Part shown: one piece after another, positions 40,901 to 52,327 of the stretch | Position numbering within the stretch: the first letter of the stretch is position 1 | How the letters are laid out: each line of letters opens with the position of its first letter | Source: Mixophyes australis | Lineage: Eukaryota; Chordata; Amphibia; Anura; Limnodynastidae | NCBI GenBank assembly: GCA_036250195.1 | Contig: JAVHZZ010000006.1 | Coordinates: forward strand, 157,034,224-157,098,223 | Reading direction: 5' to 3' | Length of the DNA stretch: 64,000 nucleotides | The notes under the pieces: model-generated | The model's input: only the letters and a program-made list of their open reading frames with translations | What the model was told of the DNA's origin: nothing | Database searches by the model: none | Made by a program: the position numbers and the translations under genes

Positions 40901-41288
40901 TTAGCCACCTGTCAAGAATTGGTGGGATAATATTCGCTTGCCTCATTTCGCAATCTCAAATGAGGCAGAACTAGTCGGAGGTCAGGACATGTGGCATTAG
41001 TAGGATCCCACATCAACAGATCATGGGTGGTATCTTCTCCTGGGTAATCCCATTCTTGGAATTTGTTCTTGAGTCCAGCTGGCAGAGAGTACTCCAAAAC
41101 TGACATTTAGACACATAATGGCTTTTCTACAACTATTTGTAATAAACTTTTATTATGTTTGCGATGTCTTCTCCCTCCTTAGGGGAATTGTTCCTACATG
41201 GATTGTAACCTGCCAAGGTCCATTGAGACAGTATTGCACACCACTGATTTAAATGCATTAGCTGAGCAGCGAAGTGTCCCTGCAAATG
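37989..41288. other. Unrecognised sequence, possibly a decayed element
   Basis: Contains many moderate ORFs on both strands (173 codons at 38044-38565 +, 149 at 39685-40134 +). The composition is less AT-rich than the surroundings. A minus-strand stretch at 40690-41106 reads like decayed coding sequence. No domain recognised. Confidence 0.3.
40690..41106 (-). pseudogene. Possible decayed coding segment
   Basis: The minus-strand frame from 41106 reads SVLEYSLPAGLKNKFQEW, then DLRLVLPHLRLRNEASEYYP. After a stop, a further acidic, Pro-rich frame contains PEEPKFQALVDRIDQPEDR. Amino-acid composition looks protein-like, but no family is recognised and the frame is broken. It may derive from a retroelement. 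Confidence 0.25.
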
Positions 41289-41296
41289 GTTTAAAC

Positions 41297-41446
41297 CAGG
41301 CCTGTCCAACCTGCGGCCCTCCAGGTGTTGTAAAAAACTACAAGTCCCAGCATGCCCTTCTAGCTATCAACTGGTTGTCTACCGGCAAAGCATGCTGGGG
41401 CTTGTAGTTTCACAACACCTTGAGGGCCGCAGGTTGGACAGGCCTG
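41297..41446. mobile_element. hAT-type MITE with perfect 8-bp target duplication
   Basis: A 150-bp palindromic element, CAGGCCTGTCCAACCTGCGG to its inverse. It is flanked by GTTTAAAC at 41289-41296 and 41447-41454. It contains the aactacaagtcccagcatgc core inverted as gcatgctggggcttgtagtt. Confidence 0.9.
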
Positions 41447-42030
41447 GTTTAAACTATGGCTAAATAAAAATGTTTTGCCAACTACAAAAAACAAGTATCG
41501 TAAAAACAGAACACTAAAAATATAAAGGTCTCTGGGATGTTCGTGTGCTGGCCAATTTATTTTGTGTTCATGACAAAAATCCTAGAGCCCATCTGTCAGT
41601 CATAATTGTCCCACATTGCTATTTGCACAGCTGGATCTCACCTAGATGTATGCAGCCGACCACTAGTTAAGATTTTAACAAGGCTAGTTAAAGGATAGAG
41701 AAAACCTTGCACATTGTCTTCTCTTTAACTACTTGTTAGAGGTGCATATTCTCAAAGCTTCCCTTCAAAATCATGCATTAAGTACTTAATGAGCATTCCC
41801 ATAGGACTCTATTGTATTTTACAGAAAATTACCACTTTACAATGCTGCAGGCAGCATCAAAATTGATGCAAAGCAACGAAAAGTACAAACTTGTCAGAAA
41901 GTGTGTGTTTAAAAGTCCATTTGCTTACATTACATTATGGGCTATCAGTGTCAAAGCACATTTACTAGGCTTTAAGAAAGTGCCCCAACTCTATGAATAT
42001 ACACATACTATATGAATAATTTAATCAGAA

Positions 42031-42182
42031 GCCAATTGACCTACCGGTTTGTCTTTGGAATGTGGGAGGAAATCGGAGCAAACTCATGCAAACATGAGAA
42101 GAACATAGAAACTTAACACAGATAGCGCCAAAGTGAAAATCGAACCACTGTAAGACAGCACTGCTAACTACTGCACCACCCA
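42031..42182 (-). mobile_element. V-SINE-type SINE, old degraded copy
   Basis: gccaattgacctaccggttt, tggaatgtgggaggaaatcg and ctgctaactactgcaccacc match the minus-strand SINE with many substitutions. The 3' tail is missing. Confidence 0.65.
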
Positions 42183-42443
42183 ATAATAAATTTGCTTACA
42201 GATGCTGAATTTGATCCAAAATTAGTCAAACTAATAAGGGTGTTTTAGCAAGATATAGGGGCTTTTCTTATTAACAAGCATCAATAAGCATGATTTTTTT
42301 TTTAATTGCCATTTACTGTAGAGATAATCTGTTAACATCGCAATTTATCAATAAAATGTTGCAGAGGCAGCAGATTGTCCATATAACTAAGGCGAGACTT
42401 GGACGTCAGAGCCTCACTTTCATTTTTTTTGGCGCCGGAAATA

Positions 42444-42513
42444 CCCGAACAGTGCTCGGATCCCGTCGGATCCGCACTGTTCGGGTGGGCTCGGATTAGC
42501 GGAATCCGAGCCC
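42444..42513. repeat. GC-rich double hairpin
   Basis: cccgaacagtgctcggatcc is inverted across a 4-base loop (to 42485). It is followed by gctcggatt-agc-ggaatccgagc. This is a fragment of a dispersed repeat; related GC-rich sequence is at 31415-31600. Confidence 0.5.
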
Positions 42514-42964
42514 GCTCATCCTTACATATAACAATATAGGGCTGGAGCGGAAAGGGTTAACTTATCTCTTTGCTGGGCCAGTTTCATAAGATATGCACAT
42601 ATATGATCTGGCTAGCTAGTTCACACATGAGCAGTGGAAGTGAAAGCACAGAGATGGGCTTTTAGTAAGACATAAAAAAAAATCAATTAAATTCTTAAAA
42701 ACAATATAAAATATTGACCATTAAAAAAATGCTTCATTCAGAGAATAAAAGGCTTCCTATGAGGCTGTCAATGGTGAATTGTTTTCTCTGCCAATTTTAC
42801 TTTCCTTCCCTAGATACATATATGATGCAATACAATTTGGACAACTGAACTTAAATTCTGTTTTTCCTGCACTTTTAATTCACAGACGTTATGGTGCTAA
42901 AATTGCAAATACCAATTGATCATTTTTATTTTAAAATTAAGGGCGGTTTCAATTCAGTATACAG

Positions 42965-43137
42965 AATATTATTTTAGATTGAACATTGGATCAGCTCACA
43001 AAATGCCAGAAGGGCTTCATACCTCAGTGATTTCACTGGTTGTTAGTGAACTGAGGCTGCATTTTCATGAATATTGGCTCACCCACAAAAAGGCTACCAA
43101 CACTGTGTGTAGGCGACAGGTGCACTTTAATAAAAAA
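42965..43137. repeat. Fold-back MITE (family A), partial
   Basis: Contains cctcagtgatttcactggtt, ttcatgaatattggctcac and gtgtgtaggcgacaggtgcac, matching family A. Confidence 0.5.
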
Positions 43138-45659
43138 TAAAAAAATTTGATTAATAACGTATAGTACCATTTGCTATTAGACTATGACCCATCAAGGTAC
43201 GATTCTATTGAAGTTTGTGTATAATAAACATTTACATGTTACTTTAGTTGGGCAAAATGGCAACTCTCCCCGACCTCTGCCATAAAAAAATCCCTGAAAA
43301 TAAAACTTACTTTAAAATTCTAGAGTATTTTCTCTAAACAAACTATAAATTATAACCGATTTGATGCACAGCTAGCAAAATTCCCGATGCTTTTGTACTA
43401 CTGAAGACACAGTAGTGTCAAATGTCTGCAGTTACAAAGAGGACAGTTGGAAAAAAATTTAAAAAATACACACCAACAACAAAGACTTTTTCTACCGTTA
43501 CATACTCGGTAGAAATCCCAGAAAATTACTTACCCTGGAAAGTATTTATCTAGTTCTCAAAGGAAAAGAAATACCAAATATGTATACTTTAAATGAAGTT
43601 CTTAGGGAGTTTGAGGGATGTGTTGCATTATATTTCCAGTTTTTACTTTTATATTTCAGTTTTTTTACACCTTTGTTAGACCTTTTTAATTCATGAGATA
43701 CTCTAGTAGAAATATATCTTATAATACAGGGAACATACCCCACATTTCTTTATTTAACTTTAATTAACTAAACTAAAGTTAATGAATCGTTTGTTAGATG
43801 ATACCACAGTGCTGAAGTATCATATCTGACCTCAGTGTCCCTGCCACGGTAGTTGGGTATTGTCTTATGTGGCTTTAGCCCTAACCAGAGGTCAAAAGCA
43901 TATGAATGGACTTAAATGTTCTAACATGGGAAATGCAAGGTATTCTGGAGTTTGTGACTTGCTAGGGATTACAGTTCCTGCTGGATCGACACACTGAGAG
44001 TGGAAGCGTGTGCTCCAACTGAGGTGAAAGCACAAGTGTTGCCCGTCCATAGGTTCTTGCTGTCAGCATGGGCCCTTCACTTCACCAAAGAGGAAAAGCC
44101 CCTTTATTTCTGAAACCCACGGCCATAAGGCTCAGATGAGGCAAGGCTCTTCAGACTAGTAATTGCTGCAAGGCTAAAGAGGAATTTTTACACTTGTTTA
44201 CTCTGTGATTTGCACAAGCCTCTCCCATAGATTCAGTATTTTTGGTTACACCTTTGTAGAGCCTCGGAGGGGGCTCCCCTAGGTCTGTGGAGCAGAGCTT
44301 ATACGACAATGTGCGAAGTGACTTACAATGAATAAGATAATAATTAAGCGCAGAAATAGACAGCCCAAGCCTTTGGCTGGGATTATAAAAATGTTAAGCC
44401 AGAAGGACATGGCAAATTAAGTTAAAACAGTGGAGGAAATACAGCTGTTGTGGTGGTGGGGGCAGGTGTGCTGCTCCGGGGCCCAGAGATGGACACATTC
44501 CTAGACGAGCAGAGCAGGGGGCTTGCTGGAGGACAAGCTGCATTGCCAGGAACCCCTTCCAAATTTTGCGAAGGGGCCCGGGAATATGAAGATTTTTACT
44601 TACCGAAAAATTGATTTCTCTTACTCCAAGTTTTACCCCGGGGGCAAAACTAGACTCAGCAGCCATTTTTAAATGAAGAAAAATTCTGGTAGCCAATGCC
44701 CCCCTGCCCCCCAGGCCAGCCTGCCCCTGTGGGACTAGGAGTTTAGGCACTTATCAACTTGTTTGTTCCTTACACTTCTACTCTATTATGCCCCTCCTCT
44801 CCAGCTCAGACCTGTTTTGTATAACCAAGTCAGAAAGAAAGGAGAAGCAATACAGAAAATAGCATAAAAAACTGCACTACGTTTAGAGCAAGGATCCCCC
44901 AATGAAGTATGACTGAAGATACCGTGATCCTATAAACCGACGCTGAAATTGATGTAGAGCATTGGGAGCTGCACCTTGCGGGAACCTAGGCGGAATCCCA
45001 TATCAGAGCCAGCTTGCTAAAAAAAAACAACTTTAGAGAGCCAGCACTGGGACGAGTGAAAGCCCTGGGACTTACACCAAGCGCTGTACTGGCCACAGAG
45101 GTAGCTGGAAGGGAGGTGTTACCTCCAGCTGCCAATGTCTGACAACTGTGCTCTGTGAGGTAAATGAAGGGCCCCAGGACAGCTGGAAGCCACACTCCTA
45201 GAGAGCTCTTTACCCGTTAGATCCTGGGACGTGGAAGCAACAGGTACACCAGTCCAAAGTTTCAGAGAACATCCTGGCATCGGAAAATTCCACTTAAGGG
45301 TCTCTAGATTATGAACAGTAAAGGCGGGACCCGAGAAATAAGTATGGACGCCCTGGGGACTAAGTCCGAAGTTCACCAAGACTCCACCAGGAGGACAAAG
45401 GACGTCCCCGTGGAGAGACTATTTCCCTGGTTAATTGCCTGCCTGCTGAGACTCTTGCCCTCCCACTTATTCCTGTCGGGATAATGGTCAAAAGTATACC
45501 CCTTAGTGTCTTGAGTGAAGCTTGCTGTTTCTCCTCCTTGTATGGTGTATTCTGTTTTCCTCTCCAGATATGTTCTTTGCACGGTGTGTATTTTTATCCT
45601 ATGCCTGGCACAACTATTCCACATTATCTATTGTTTTTATATACTATATCTATTATAGC
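43138..45659. other. Gene-free stretch with one dispersed repeat
   Basis: A copy of the repeat seen at 7790 lies at 44630-44735. The remainder shows no supported gene. A 118-codon minus frame at 44394-44750 overlaps the repeat. Confidence 0.35.
44630..44735. repeat. Unclassified interspersed repeat (copy 2)
   Basis: ccccgggggcaaaactagac, actcagcagccatttttaaa and caggccagcctgcccctgtg match 7790-7945. Confidence 0.4.
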
Positions 45660-45664
45660 TTTAA

Positions 45665-45896
45665 CTTAGTCATCCATTCTGGCTGCTGGAATGGGCTTGA
45701 AGTACCTTAATCCTCCATCCCTGCTGCCTGAATAGGGCGCCGAGTACCTTAGCCATCCACTCTGGATGCCGAAATTGGGCTCTGATTACCTCCTTAACCA
45801 TCAATTCAGGGTGCCAGAATTTAGCTCTGACTATCTTACCCAATTATTTCAGGTGCCAATATGGGGCTCTGCGCACCTTAGCCATCCATTCTAGCT
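45665..45896. repeat. Minisatellite, left part
   Basis: About 57-65-bp diverged units containing 'catccattctggctgc', 'tggaatgggct' and 'accttaa'. The array resumes at 59838 after the 14-kb insertion block. Confidence 0.7.
45884..45896. repeat. Left 13-bp flank of inserted block
   Basis: ATCCATTCTAGCT, identical to 59838-59850. It could be a target-site duplication or simply the repeat unit of the interrupted minisatellite. Confidence 0.5.
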
Positions 45897-45944
45897 ATAC
45901 ATACACATACAAAAAACAGCGCTGTGGATTGAGAAGTATTCAAA

Positions 45945-46690
45945 TAAAAATAGGTTCAGAGGATTCCAAGATTACTATATGAAAAGGATAGGTCTCAAAA
46001 TTAAAAAACACATTTAATCAGTGATTAAATAAGTTAAATACATCAAAATAAAACATAAAATGTAAAATATAAAACACAATAGAAAGAATAAAAAATATCA
46101 TAAAAACAACTGATATAATATAACAGTGACGTGTGAAAAGAATCCAGTCTAAATTCCAGCACTATAGATCAAACAGGGTCAAACACAGTCCAAAATGAAC
46201 CTGCTACAGAAATAGTCTCCTGAGGAATCCACACATATAGCCCCACTTAAGATGTGTAAGTGCTTAGTACTAGATACGATTAGAATGACCAAAGAGACAG
46301 AATTCTTGTCCGTAGTTGAAATCCAACAATAAACTTTCCAGATTATAGTGTCTTGGAATATTCCTTATTAAGACAACCTTTTAGAGTCCCGATGAGAAAG
46401 GAAAAAAACTTCTTACCGGTTTAAAATGATTAACAACCCTCCAGAGGGATGGAACCTGTATATTAGTCCATGGTATTGCGGACAATCACCTGTAGACCAG
46501 CCACAATCTGGTGTATCTACGTCTGGTAGACAACGGGGAAAGAAAAATTGGTTCCGCCTGTAATGAAGGGCTTGTCAAAGGATGAAGTCTGAAGCCAGCG
46601 TCCGCTCACTCATACTGACGCGTTTCGTTTCACAACACCAAGACTTTCTTAAAGCTGGTCATAATTAGAGAACAGACCATATTTAAAGGC
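45945..46690 (-). mobile_element. Penelope-like terminal unit, left arm
   Basis: Reverse-complement match over most of its length with 58860-59630 (e.g. ggattccaagattactatat against the right arm's ttggaatcc end; tcctgaggaatccacac against gtggattcctcagga). It contains gacgcgtttcgtttcac at 46617-46633. It sits downstream of the Penelope-like coding remnant, which also reads on the minus strand. Confidence 0.65.
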
Positions 46691-48280
46691 TGAAATAAAT
46701 CACAAACTGGGTAATTAATTAAGCTCCGATTAATTATCCGACAGCTCCAATTGTGAAACTGGCAGACACAGAGTTACAAGTACCATAGCCATAAACAGAA
46801 TAAAAAATGAAAAATACATTAACACATGATAATCTAATAAATCATAAGAGACCTTGTTTTCTAATAATCCAATTAATATTGGCCAGTGTGAATCACAAAA
46901 CATAATCCTATTCAATAATTACAAGATAAATTAGAATGGCAATTGATTAATCCAAAACATGAACCCTTCATTGTTCTAGAGTAATCTCAAACTTCCTCAT
47001 AAAACCAAATCCATCCCAGAAGAATGTATTAATTACAAAGTGATATGCATATATACAAGTATTCTCAGTATCATGTTACTTAATATATCTTAAGTAAAAC
47101 ACTATTATATTAAATTGACATAGTCATTTTAAAAAATACACCATAACATATAGATACTTAAACATTGGGAATCACAATAAGGAATACATTGTATAGACAG
47201 ATATAAATATAGTGTGCCCCACTAATCAAAAATAATGTATCATCAACAATCAACCCACAACTAAACAAACTGGAGACAAAAATAGAATCAACCACTAAAA
47301 ATAATATAATAAAAACATTCTAGACAATTACTTTTATTAAAGTAATTTTATCATTTTCCAATAAGCATTGTCTAAGCGATTTCTTGTGTTTCCAAAGAAC
47401 AAACAATTTATTTAGCAGATGCAAAAGTTTTAGCAATTCAATACATAATTATAATACAGTACAGCCGATACCAAAGATACATACATACCGCTGCGCCCGC
47501 CTACGCTAGCTGCGCTCCGCTGGTACCAGCAACAGTACTTCACTCCAGAATACTGAGGTCAGAGAATGACTGCAGCTGGTCCCAGCAAAGCTGTATTATA
47601 TACACTCAGTGTTACAGAGAAAACAATACAGATGATGTGGCTTGCTTCTATAAGTCCAGGCTTCAGGAGGGTCCAGTGTAAACAGGTCATAGGCCAGTTC
47701 AAACAACCCTCTCCAAGGGTGAGGGTCGACATTCCAGATGATTCTCCCACCCAGAAACCAGTTTAAGCTAGTCTATTCACAATACACAGTCAGTAACATT
47801 TTAAACATTTATTCCATATCGCTAACTAGAGTATGCAATGTGCGATCCCTTCGGCGAATGAACCGGACAACTGTGGATGTTTCCTGTAACCTGAACCTTA
47901 AATATCACTAAAGTGTACATAGAACCTTAATATATAAACAACTATAAACTAAATACCATCTGCTCATAAATCGCTGTGGAATGGAACCCTTATAAATATG
48001 AAATATATAAATAAATGCATGTGAGAGTGCGAGTGTATGCGTGCGTATTTTATCGTGCGATCACACCATGCACGTGTTACGTGCATACTGATCGCAATCG
48101 CACTGTAAAACAATATTAACCAATATACATATATTCATCCAATTATACGACTTTGACACTTTAATTCAAACAATTATGGTCCAAGGCCTCATTGAGCTCC
48201 ATTGGGCACAAAGTGCCAAGTTTCAGGATCCAAGAGGATTCACTAAAACATAATTTGGTGACTATCACCCCTCCCTACTG
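46691..48280. other. AT-rich sequence within Penelope block
   Basis: Probably the 3' non-coding part of the Penelope-like element plus unidentified repeats; a non-coding segment at 47460-47780 is GC-richer. No ORF of interest. Confidence 0.35.
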
Positions 48281-48289
48281 TATTAGCTA

Positions 48290-50068
48290 TAAATTCTACT
48301 CTTATTAATGTTAATCCATCAGGATTCCCATCATTTACATCTGAAAAATGCCTTGGTACACAATGTACCCCTATGTATTTAGTATATTTCTCTTGTGCTC
48401 CCGAGAGCAGGCTTTTAAAGGTCTAGAGGTTCTGCCCATGTATTGCAATTTGCAAATACACTCGAGTACGTAAACCACATAGGTAGTATCACAAATAAAA
48501 CCTTTTATCTGGAACTCTGTCCCCAATGAACTAGATATTTATTTTTGATTTATTCACCATATGTTTGCATGTAATACAAATAGACTTCTTACAGCAGAAG
48601 CACCTATTGGGTCTCATAGGAATCCATGAGTCTCCCAAGGTTATCTTTTTTTAGATTTTAACATACTCGGAGCTGGAATCCTTTTTAATTCCATATTTTT
48701 CTTAAATATAACAGAGGGTCTGTCCTCCAGGTCCTTACATAATATATTGTCCTGTTTCACAATACCAAAGTTTTTATTTATTATATTCTTAATCTGACGA
48801 GATTTAGTATTATAGGTGGAAATGAACAAGGGCCTGTCTTCCAAATTCCCATTCTTTGTCCTTTTCTTTTCTCCTGAATTCAAGAGATGATCATGATCCA
48901 AAGTCAAAGCATATGCTTTGGCTTCTTTTAGCAATGATTCCGGATACACCCTGTCCTTAAATTTATCCAATATTGTTTTAGTTTGCCTCCTAAAATCTTT
49001 ATCGTTAGAACAATTGCCTCTTAGTCTCCCTATTTGAATTTGCGTAATGTTTTTAATCCATGGGTTATAGTCACCACTCTTATAATGTAGAAAATCACAC
49101 GCATCTACAGGTTTATTATAAATTGGACGTTATTATTCTATTACCACAAATGAAGAGAATGATATCCAGGAAGTTCACCTCGTGATAATCAAAAGTATGT
49201 GCAAACTTAAGATTATAAGTATTAAGATTCAAAAAAGAAACACATTCCTGTGTTAAATCCTTACCCCCATTTCAAATAATAAAAAGGCCATCAATAAAAC
49301 GGCTGTACAGGACCAGGTTTGTGCAGAGGGGACCATTCCAAATGTATTGATCTTCAAATTGGCTCATGTACAGATTGGAAAAACTCGGCACGAACCTGGT
49401 GCCCATCGTCGTTCCTGACCTGTAAATAATAATTATTTTCAAAGAAAAAATAATTGTGTGACAAAATAAATAAGATAGCTTTAAGAAAAAAAGTCATGCC
49501 TGCCACCTGAAAGATTTGCATCAGTTTCAATGAAGGTTTTGGTAGCTTTTATTCCTTCTTCATGGGGATTATTAGTATATAATGCCTGGACATCAAGTGT
49601 CAGGAATCCATAACCTTCATTCCACTTAATTGTTTTCAATAGTTTAATTATATGCAAAGTATCTTTAATATATGACTTTAGACGGAAGACGTGACCTTGT
49701 AAACAATAATCAACAAATGAAGATAAATTAGGAGTCAAGAATCCCACATCCAAAATAATGGGACGTCCAGAAGGTGAAACAAAAGATTTGTGTATTTTAG
49801 GAAGGTGATAGAAAACGGGGACAACTGGGTGCTCTGTGTATAAAAAATGAAATTCCTCCCTGGATATCACCCCCTCTTTGTCAAAAAGTCCTTTAAGTTC
49901 TAATTTAAATTTCTGAGTTGGATCACTCTTCAATGGTTGGTAGAATAGAATATTCCGCAATTGAGTCAAGGCCTCATCCATATAGGCATCCCTATCCATT
50001 ACAACTAGCCCTCCCCCCTTATCAGGCTGTTTAATAACTACTGATGAATTGAGTTGCAATTTCCTCAT
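48290..50068 (-). pseudogene. Penelope-like element reverse transcriptase with C-terminal GIY-YIG, decayed
   Basis: Minus-strand fragments in order: 50068-49481 has PDKGGGLVVMDRDAYMDEA, YHLPKIHK, SGRPII and TLDVQALYTNNPHEEG, the fingers and palm of Penelope-type RTs. Around 49420-49270 comes MGTRFVPSFSNLYMSQFE, then SRFIDG where the catalytic YIDD/YADD-type box has lost its second Asp. 48970-48641 has RPLFISTYNTKSRQIKNII, the conserved linker. Around 48490-48370 lies VVYVLECICKLQYMGRTSR, a GIY-YIG-type endonuclease start. Several frameshifts and stops separate these, so it is a dead copy. Confidence 0.8.
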
Positions 50069-50239
50069 AGCCTTAACACAAATTATGTGTACCCCAAATC
50101 AAGGAATCACCCCCATTCGTATAGTTTCTCCCAAAAGACTTGGTGCTGCCACCATGTTTATTTGTCTGAGCGCTTTTAACAGTTGCTGCTATCAACCTTT
50201 TAAAAGAACCACACAATCGTTTTCATACACATAAAAGAC

Positions 50240-50425
50240 TTTATATAAAATCAAAAAAGTGTCCAGCGCCACTGCCTGTATTCAGAAAACAAAATTCCAT
50301 AAACATATTCTAGTAGGTATTAAAATGTGTACATATGTAATTCCTCTATTATTAATAAAAAAAACAGAAATGCATAAACAAAGCAATATACTTGGAAAAA
50401 TTGTACTTATATTTGGTTGAATGAT
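50240..50425 (-). mobile_element. Penelope-like terminal unit, part next to coding remnant
   Basis: gtccagcgccactgcctgta, tgtacatatgtaattcctct and aaaattgtacttatatttgg occur as the reverse complement in 58665-58865, where this segment is joined directly to the sequence matching 46690. Confidence 0.6.
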
Positions 50426-50432
50426 GGATAGT

Positions 50433-50458
50433 TCTTTTTCAAGGATCCTTGAAAAAGA
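50433..50458. repeat. 26-bp perfect palindrome
   Basis: 13-base arms meet at 50445/50446 (aagga|tcctt). It lies just before a gaaacgcgttgg motif at 50475, typical of Penelope-like termini. Confidence 0.8.
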
Positions 50459-50604
50459 CCTATTTTGTGAGGTTGAAACGCGTTGGTGGAAAGGGCTGTG
50501 AAGTCTGGAATAGGAAGGACCTCACTAATACCATCTAAAGGACCAGAGGAGCAGAGACTGCACAGTAATCCCGGGGATTCTTTAAAATCATTCTCATATC
50601 TATC

Positions 50605-52327
50605 TGTCACGGGCACTAGGAGTCTTTACCCAGGATATCACCAGATAATGGACTTACCAGAGTAGTATAGTTGGTAATATGGTACTCTGGTAGCAGGGTG
50701 ACAACGGAACAGAAGAAACAGCAGATGGTGAGAGAATGCTCGAGGAAAGTCTATGACTAGCAGCACTGGTAATGAGTAGATGACTGTACACGAGGTACCA
50801 GATGGACAAGGAACGTGAGGATAGTCAGTGGTCTGCGTATAGCAAGTTGTACCACTGCTATAGTGAGGAGGAATGTCCAGGAGGAGCGAGGAGGTGGTAA
50901 GAGTCAGCGGTCTGCGTATAGCAAGTTGTACCGCTGTCTAGGTGAAGGAATGGAATCCAGGTGAAAGTAGGTAACAGGGAAGTCAGTGGTCTGCGTTAGC
51001 AAGTTGTACCACTGCTTATGTGAGAGGATACTTGAAACTGGTGTCACAGGGAACAGGAGTCAGTGGTCTGCATCAGCAAGTTGTACCACTGCAATATATA
51101 TGTGAGGAGGGGCACGAGGAGATAAATGCCATGCAGAGTATACACAGGGCACACAGAACTTGATCCCACGATGATATCCACAATACAATGATAACTGAGC
51201 AGCACTGCTTAAATATACAAAGTCACAATAACTATCCAGGCAATAGGAAACAAAGTCAATGGTAGCAATAGTCTCAGTGGATAGGGGACTCCGGAGGAGA
51301 ACACAACTCAGTCCAGCTAGATATGCAATACACAAGCAAAGTCAATGAGAAGTATGCATACCGCGGTTCAGGAGAGCAGGCTGTCAGAGAGACGTGCAGG
51401 GATACCTGAACGGCTGAAGGCCGGCAGGAGTAGAGACCACTGGAAGGTGGAAGCGGTAATCAGGTTGGTGCAGCGCACGGTAGGTAAACCAGCAAGAATG
51501 AGGCAATACTCAGGAAGCAGTAGTATGTGGAACTGGAAACCTGAAGAACACGGGAGAGTTGAGGCGGTCTGATATCCAGTCGTAGAGATGGAAGCAGCGG
51601 AGCGCTGACCCGATGAACACAGGAGAGTTGAAGTAAGCAGGAACTCTGTAGAAGCAACGGAGGCAGCGGGTAGGAATCAGCTGGTGCAGACACGATGAAC
51701 ACAGGAGAGTTGAAGTGAGTAGGAACTCTGTAGAAGCAACGGAGGCAGCTGATAGGAATCAGCTGGAGCAGACACGATGAACACAGGAGAGTTGAAGTGA
51801 GCAGGAACTCTGTAGAAGCAACGGAGGCAGCGGATAGGAATCAGCTGGTGCAGACACGATGAACACAGGAGAGTTGAAGTGAGTAGGAACTCTGTAGAAG
51901 CAACGGAAGCAGCGGATAGGAATCAGCTGGTGCAGACACGATGAACACAGGAGAGTTGAAGTGAGTAGGAACTCTGTAGAAGCAACAGAGGCAGCGGATA
52001 GGAATCAGCTGGTGCAGACACGATGAACACACGAGAGTTGAAGTGGTCTGGAAACCACAATGGAATAAACAGGAATCAGCAGGAGCTGAATACACGAGGA
52101 AACACAGGAACACCTTCAGAGGCTCATAGGAATGAGACTCCAAGATCAGGCAACGAGGTATTGACCACAGGTGCTTTAAATAGGGAGTGTTGCCTGATCA
52201 GCCAATTAATGAAAAGCAACAGATACTGAAGGCTTGAAAGGGCTGCACATGCGCAGACCCTCAGGATGGCGGACGGCCACGGTTCCTAAATACACGAGAA
52301 GTAGCACTCACAGTCCGGTGAGTGACA
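50605..52327 (-). repeat. 3' LTR of chromovirus copy 1
   Basis: 1723 bp. It keeps a 181-bp segment (51263-51443) that the 5' LTR lacks; otherwise the two LTRs are the same length and almost identical. It contains hairpins at 50826-50857, 50905-50936, 50984-51014 and 51061-51091, five 82-bp tandem units, and TATA-like TATTTAAA at 52175-52182 (minus). Confidence 0.92.
51611..52022 (-). repeat. 82-bp tandem repeats in 3' LTR
   Basis: Five units start with cgatgaacacaggagagttg at 51611, 51693, 51775, 51857 and 51939, and the next boundary is at 52021. Units are nearly identical. Confidence 0.88.

Noticed and set aside
44394..44750. 118-codon minus-strand ORF
   Set aside because: Overlaps a dispersed repeat and has proline-rich low complexity at its end; no motif.
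50826..51091. CRISPR array
   Set aside because: Regularly spaced hairpin repeats, but in an LTR of a vertebrate retroelement, only four units, and spacers are related to each other. No cas genes.
51841..52143. 100-codon minus-strand ORF repeated at 57638-57940
   Set aside because: Product of the 82-bp tandem repeats in the LTR. It has no independent support as a gene.
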